From Gillisella taibaishanensis (lineage in GTDB: Bacteria; Pseudomonadota; Alphaproteobacteria; Rhizobiales; Rhizobiaceae): 64,000 nt of DNA. Positions 60,895-64,000 of this stretch are shown piece after piece (the stretch's first letter is position 1; every line of letters starts with the position of its first letter). A program made the position numbers and the translations under genes. Location: assembly GCF_001938985.1 (NCBI RefSeq), contig NZ_MKIN01000024.1, positions 304,439 through 368,438 on the forward strand, given 5' to 3'. The notes beneath the pieces were generated by a model. It made no database searches and was not told the DNA's origin. It worked only from the letters and a program-made list of their open reading frames with translations.

Positions 60895-61557
60895 TTACCT
60901 GGCAATCAGTAGGTCCGTTCCCCAACCAGGATTTATAGATGTTGAAGGTTTCCGCGTTGGAAGGCCAGTGTGTTTCAATATTGTGTACGCGACCGAATTA
61001 CTGTTCGGCCCTTGTATTTCATACTCAATTCGCGCAGCTGAAATATCTCTCATAATCGCAATGAATTTATCATGGTAACCACAATGTTCTGGACCTTCCG
61101 CAATCGTGATAATGCCTTGCGGAGAGCCTTCAAATGTCCTCTGCTCGTAACTTCCCCTCCAATTCCCCGTGTGCGTTATGATCGCGCCAAACACACTCAT
61201 TTTGCTCCACCATCCGTCATCCAAAGTAGTCTGGTCAGATGGCCTAAATTTCCCAGAAGGCTGAGAATTCTGATGATTATATTCCGTTATCCCAGGCGCA
61301 CCTGAGAGCTTGTTACCCGAGGTCGGACCGCCACGGTAGAAGCGGACCGTGCCATCGGCTAGCGTATAGCGGATAAACAAATGCCCAAATGGTGCCTTAA
61401 GATCTGTATAACCTGTCGGATCTCTTGGTGTTACTACGTTGAAAGCACCTACCTCCACTTTACAACTGCAGTTCTGACAGACTTCGTCCGTGTTCTGCTG
61501 CCCACCTGCCTGAGCTTGTAACTTAGCCAACGAGTTAGAGACACTGTTGTCAGTCAT
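60895..61557 (-). CDS. Candidate T6SS effector (NlpC/P60- or DUF3750-like)
   Basis: 220 residues from the ATG at 61557, overlapping the adaptor stop (ATGA). It contains a PFGHLFIRYTLADGTVRFYRGGP segment and later EGPEHCGYHDKFIAIMRDISAARIEYEIQGPNSNSVAYTILKHTGLP. The His followed by a GPNSNS block resembles DUF3750 and permuted NlpC/P60 folds; the usual nucleophile Cys is a Ser or Asn here. A Cys-rich N-terminus (CQNCSCKVEVG) may bind metal. Position directly after vgrG and DUF4123 suggests a secreted effector. Cell-wall, peptide or membrane targets are all possible. Confidence 0.6.
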   Translation of the reverse strand: MTDNSVSNSLAKLQAQAGGQQNTDEVCQNCSCKVEVGAFNVVTPRDPTGYTDLKAPFGHLFIRYTLADGTVRFYRGGPTSGNKLSGAPGITEYNHQNSQPSGKFRPSDQTTLDDGWWSKMSVFGAIITHTGNWRGSYEQRTFEGSPQGIITIAEGPEHCGYHDKFIAIMRDISAARIEYEIQGPNSNSVAYTILKHTGLPTRKPSTSINPGWGTDLLIAR

Positions 61558-62744
61558 TCGAGAACTTCCCGTTGTTCTTGAGTCGCCCATCGATGAAGCA
61601 ATCTGGCGAGCCTTTCTTGACTGAATTTGTCCCCGCCTTCTGCCGATGAAAGAGCCTCATTCGCGATCGGATACTTCTGAGGGAATTGACTATGTCTTGC
61701 AGAGCAAATTACGAAATTGATCAAGTCCGTTTTTGTCGTTAAGCCGTGTTGTTTCCCGCGCTCGATTTCCAGCCTGCTGATTGTTCGTGCCTCCTCCAGA
61801 TTAATGTTCCTTTCGTCTCCTACGCATTCAATAAGTCCGGTCGCAACTTGCTCTCTAAACTTCGCATCCTCCACCTTTTGAAACGCCTCAACATGATGAG
61901 CGCCAATGCGCGGGTAAGGCACCCCCCTATCAGTTTCATCGCGTAACTGCTGAACCTCCTGCTGATAGGAACTCCCGGCCGGCGCGATATAGTTTGGTGA
62001 GGATGCAAGCTCCCTTACTTCTCGTAGGCGAATATCAAGAATGCCTGCGCGAATTTTAGCCCTCGTACCATCTTCGTCACACGACACCGAGAACATCAGC
62101 ATGTTGTCAGGCGCGTTGAGACTCTCGACTTCGGAGTAGTCCTCGAAAATAAACAGGCGAATGGGACCGGCGAATTGTCTTAGCTCATAATAGTCTGCAT
62201 TCATCAAATAAGTACGTAGTGTCGCAGGATCGTAGAAGCGAAACACGACAATCCGATCGCTGGGAAAAAGGCGGACACGCGTGAATTTGCGGAAATGCCG
62301 CCGCAGCCGCAATATCGTGGCGTCCTCAAGATCTTCCAAACCATCCGAACCGAAGAATTCCCCGGCCGCACGTTTGCGGGCAATGTGGTCAGCATTTGTG
62401 GAAGGGTATTCGCGACTTAACGCTTCACCCGAAACCTGAAAATATACGCCCCAACCTTTCGACCAGCCCTCGCTCAGGAGCCAGTCGGTCAGCCGGTTGT
62501 CCTGCTCTAGTCGAACAAGATACGGACTATTGATAATGCGTTCATTCTCGATAGGGCCTTCAAACAGGCTGCAGAACTCTAACTTGCTGTTAATAAGTTC
62601 GTGAGCGAGGTTTGGCGCCCATTGACCATCCAGCAATGCCCATACGCCAACGTCAGAGTCCGCGTTAAACCACAAATACTCCTTGATGGTGGCTAGCTTA
62701 ACTGCAGGATCTTGGATTAAAGCATGATTGCTGTGATCCATCAT
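61554..62744 (-). CDS. DUF4123 domain T6SS effector adaptor
   Basis: 396 residues from the ATG at 62744, which overlaps the vgrG stop (ATGA). The DUF4123 domain spans about 20-150: AVKLATIKEYLWFNADSDVGVWALLDGQW, WLLSEGWSKGWGVYFQVSGEALS, and RLRRHFRKFTRVRLFPSDRIVVFRFYDPATLRTYLM is its most typical stretch. A longer C-terminal part is specific to the cargo. Such adaptors load effectors onto VgrG. Its end overlaps the effector gene by 4 bp. Confidence 0.87.
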   Translation of the reverse strand: MMDHSNHALIQDPAVKLATIKEYLWFNADSDVGVWALLDGQWAPNLAHELINSKLEFCSLFEGPIENERIINSPYLVRLEQDNRLTDWLLSEGWSKGWGVYFQVSGEALSREYPSTNADHIARKRAAGEFFGSDGLEDLEDATILRLRRHFRKFTRVRLFPSDRIVVFRFYDPATLRTYLMNADYYELRQFAGPIRLFIFEDYSEVESLNAPDNMLMFSVSCDEDGTRAKIRAGILDIRLREVRELASSPNYIAPAGSSYQQEVQQLRDETDRGVPYPRIGAHHVEAFQKVEDAKFREQVATGLIECVGDERNINLEEARTISRLEIERGKQHGLTTKTDLINFVICSARHSQFPQKYPIANEALSSAEGGDKFSQERLARLLHRWATQEQREVLE

Positions 62745-64000
62745 TGTGAGGTGCTCGCCTTGGCGGAAGCATATCGGCACTCTTCGGCAAAGGGCTTGCG
62801 TGTTTTTCGGGGCACACTCGGTGCGCCGGGCCCCGGTGACTGCCCCTGAACGATAACTGGGGTATAGAGAATTGGCCCTGGACCAATGGTAAATTGTGCC
62901 CCGCCACCCTTAACAATAGTCGTTTTGCCTGCGGTGATCGAAATAGTTCCATCTTTCTCCATTGTTAGCGAAGAGCTTCCAACCTTGATGGAGAACCGCG
63001 TACCAACCTCGATGGTGAACTCGTTGCCTACGTTGATAGATTTTCGTTTCCCGACATGGGTTTCTTGTTCATCACCGACGACGCTGACTGACTTTTTTCC
63101 AATATTGCTTTGAAGGGTCTTACCAACATTTACGACTTTGGTGACCCCTACCTGCTCAACGCTAGCCATACCGACAGTTTCCGAGCGGAAGCTTCCAACA
63201 ACGGTGTTCATTACACCCGTTTGTGGGAACAAGTTGCTCATCACATCGCCTACCAACGAGCCGGATGCCCGCATCATATCTCCAGCGTCCGCCCGCGGCG
63301 AGGCACTCGAAATAAGATAGTCTCTGGCATTCAGGCTCTGGCTATCAAAATATCCTAAAGCGAGGCCGCTTATAGCGTCAGTAAATGGCTTGATTTCGGA
63401 AGACCGGCCAGAATCTCTTCCGGCTTCGTCGAGCATTGTTGCGGTAACTTTCGCCATTTCCGAATAGCGCTTCACCTGCCATTGAGCACCAGCACCAATT
63501 CCACCCACAGTCACATGCACTGAGCCGCCGATTTCGTGCTTCTGGTTGCCAGCGACTTCCACCGCGCGGTTGCCACCGATTGAGGCCACTTCATGCCGGT
63601 CGACACGTTGGGTGCGGTCGTTCAGTACCCGCGTCGTCTGATCCTTCTGGGCATGGAAGAACATGTTCTCCTTGCCGTTCTCATCCTCGAAGGTCATCTC
63701 GTTGAAGCCGCTGCCCTTGTGGGTGTTGGAGCGCAGCACCATGCGGGTCTTGTTGTCAGGTAGGCTATACGGAACTGCATTCTTCGGATTGGGCACGACC
63801 CCCGTCACCAGCGGCCGATCCGGATCGCCATCGATAAAGGCCACCATGACCTCCATGCCGATACGCGGGATGATCTGGCCACCCCATTGGCCACCCGCCC
63901 AGTTCTGCGCCACCCGCACCCAGCAGGTATCGCTACCATCCTTCTTGGCGCGCCGGTCCCAGGGATACCAGACCTTGATCCGCCCATACTGATCCGTGTG
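62741..64000 (-). CDS. vgrG: VgrG T6SS spike protein (partial, N-terminus off the right edge)
   Basis: The frame remains open to the window edge, giving at least the last ~420 residues; HTDQYGRIKVWYPWDRRAKKDGSDTCWVRVAQNWAG precedes the gp5 OB-like core and QIIPRIGMEVMVAFIDGDPDRPLVTGVVPN follows. The C-terminal gp5 beta-helix shows repeats (RTQRVDRHEVASIGGNRAVEVAGNQKHEIGG; VGKRKSINVGNEFTIEVGTRFSIKVGSSSLTM). It lacks an extra toxin domain and ends with a Pro/Lys-rich tail. It is the first seen gene of a four- or five-gene operon: adaptor, effector, putative immunity. Confidence 0.93.
   Translation of the reverse strand, partial: HTDQYGRIKVWYPWDRRAKKDGSDTCWVRVAQNWAGGQWGGQIIPRIGMEVMVAFIDGDPDRPLVTGVVPNPKNAVPYSLPDNKTRMVLRSNTHKGSGFNEMTFEDENGKENMFFHAQKDQTTRVLNDRTQRVDRHEVASIGGNRAVEVAGNQKHEIGGSVHVTVGGIGAGAQWQVKRYSEMAKVTATMLDEAGRDSGRSSEIKPFTDAISGLALGYFDSQSLNARDYLISSASPRADAGDMMRASGSLVGDVMSNLFPQTGVMNTVVGSFRSETVGMASVEQVGVTKVVNVGKTLQSNIGKKSVSVVGDEQETHVGKRKSINVGNEFTIEVGTRFSIKVGSSSLTMEKDGTISITAGKTTIVKGGGAQFTIGPGPILYTPVIVQGQSPGPGAPSVPRKTRKPFAEECRYASAKASTSQ

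Noticed and set aside
41407..64000. CRISPR array or CRISPR-associated transposon parts near the Tn7-like module
   Set aside because: No repeated spacer-like units and no Cas genes are present; target selection would rely on TniQ.
1..64000. tRNA or rRNA genes, including a tRNA target for the island
   Set aside because: No cloverleaf or rRNA sequence was recognised in the gaps inspected by eye; a tRNAscan run would settle it.

Overview
The window is high-GC alphaproteobacterial chromosome. Gene content and order point to the Rhizobiaceae (Rhizobium, Agrobacterium or Allorhizobium): a NadQ-type regulator next to nadABC, a Zur-controlled znuA/znuCB-zur cluster with a CobW-type zinc GTPase, the run hisI-folE-IscU-like-yidD-thrS, and several conserved proteins (BTLCP, DUF2336, PilZ pair). 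The species cannot be fixed from the sequence alone.

Layout. 1-10.5 kb: a cut-off sugar-type ABC binding protein divergent from a ROK repressor, a PAS histidine kinase, a periplasmic VOC protein, a Tat-exported alpha/beta hydrolase, a DUF1275 membrane protein, pyruvate:quinone oxidoreductase (poxB) downstream of two response regulators, and an AraC regulator. 10.5-15.1 kb: a zinc regulon with two near-identical Zur palindromes. 15.1-31.4 kb: housekeeping genes (gamma-carbonic anhydrase, D,D-carboxypeptidase, BTLCP, PilZ, PAP2 phosphatase, rhomboid, CBS, patatin, hisI, folE, IscU-like, yidD, thrS). 31.5-41.4 kb: nadQ and the coupled nadABC operon with a paired operator, then flavoenzymes, a CitE-like protein, DUF2336 and a GNAT.

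From about 41.42 kb the sequence is accessory. A minus-strand operon encodes a Tn7-like transposition module: a TnsA-like nuclease with a replaced catalytic lysine and a probable frameshift, a TnsB/TniA DDE transposase, a TnsC/TniB AAA ATPase and TniQ. It ends in an array of GGCC-centred repeats 31, 31 and 22 bp apart beside the GNAT gene. Cargo-like genes follow: an unknown protein, a large m5C DNA methyltransferase with altered motif IV, an IS1595-type element with 28-bp inverted ends carrying its own small gene pair that looks like a toxin-antitoxin, and a tightly coupled two-gene unit (an alpha-helical, possibly HEAT-like protein plus a PD-(D/E)XK nuclease-like protein). That two-gene unit is the best candidate here for an undescribed defence system. 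An AP2-like protein follows. The right end of the Tn7-like element is not firmly located.

The last 4 kb is a type VI secretion vgrG operon on the minus strand: vgrG (cut by the window edge), a DUF4123 adaptor, a predicted effector, and two small downstream genes that are candidate immunity proteins.
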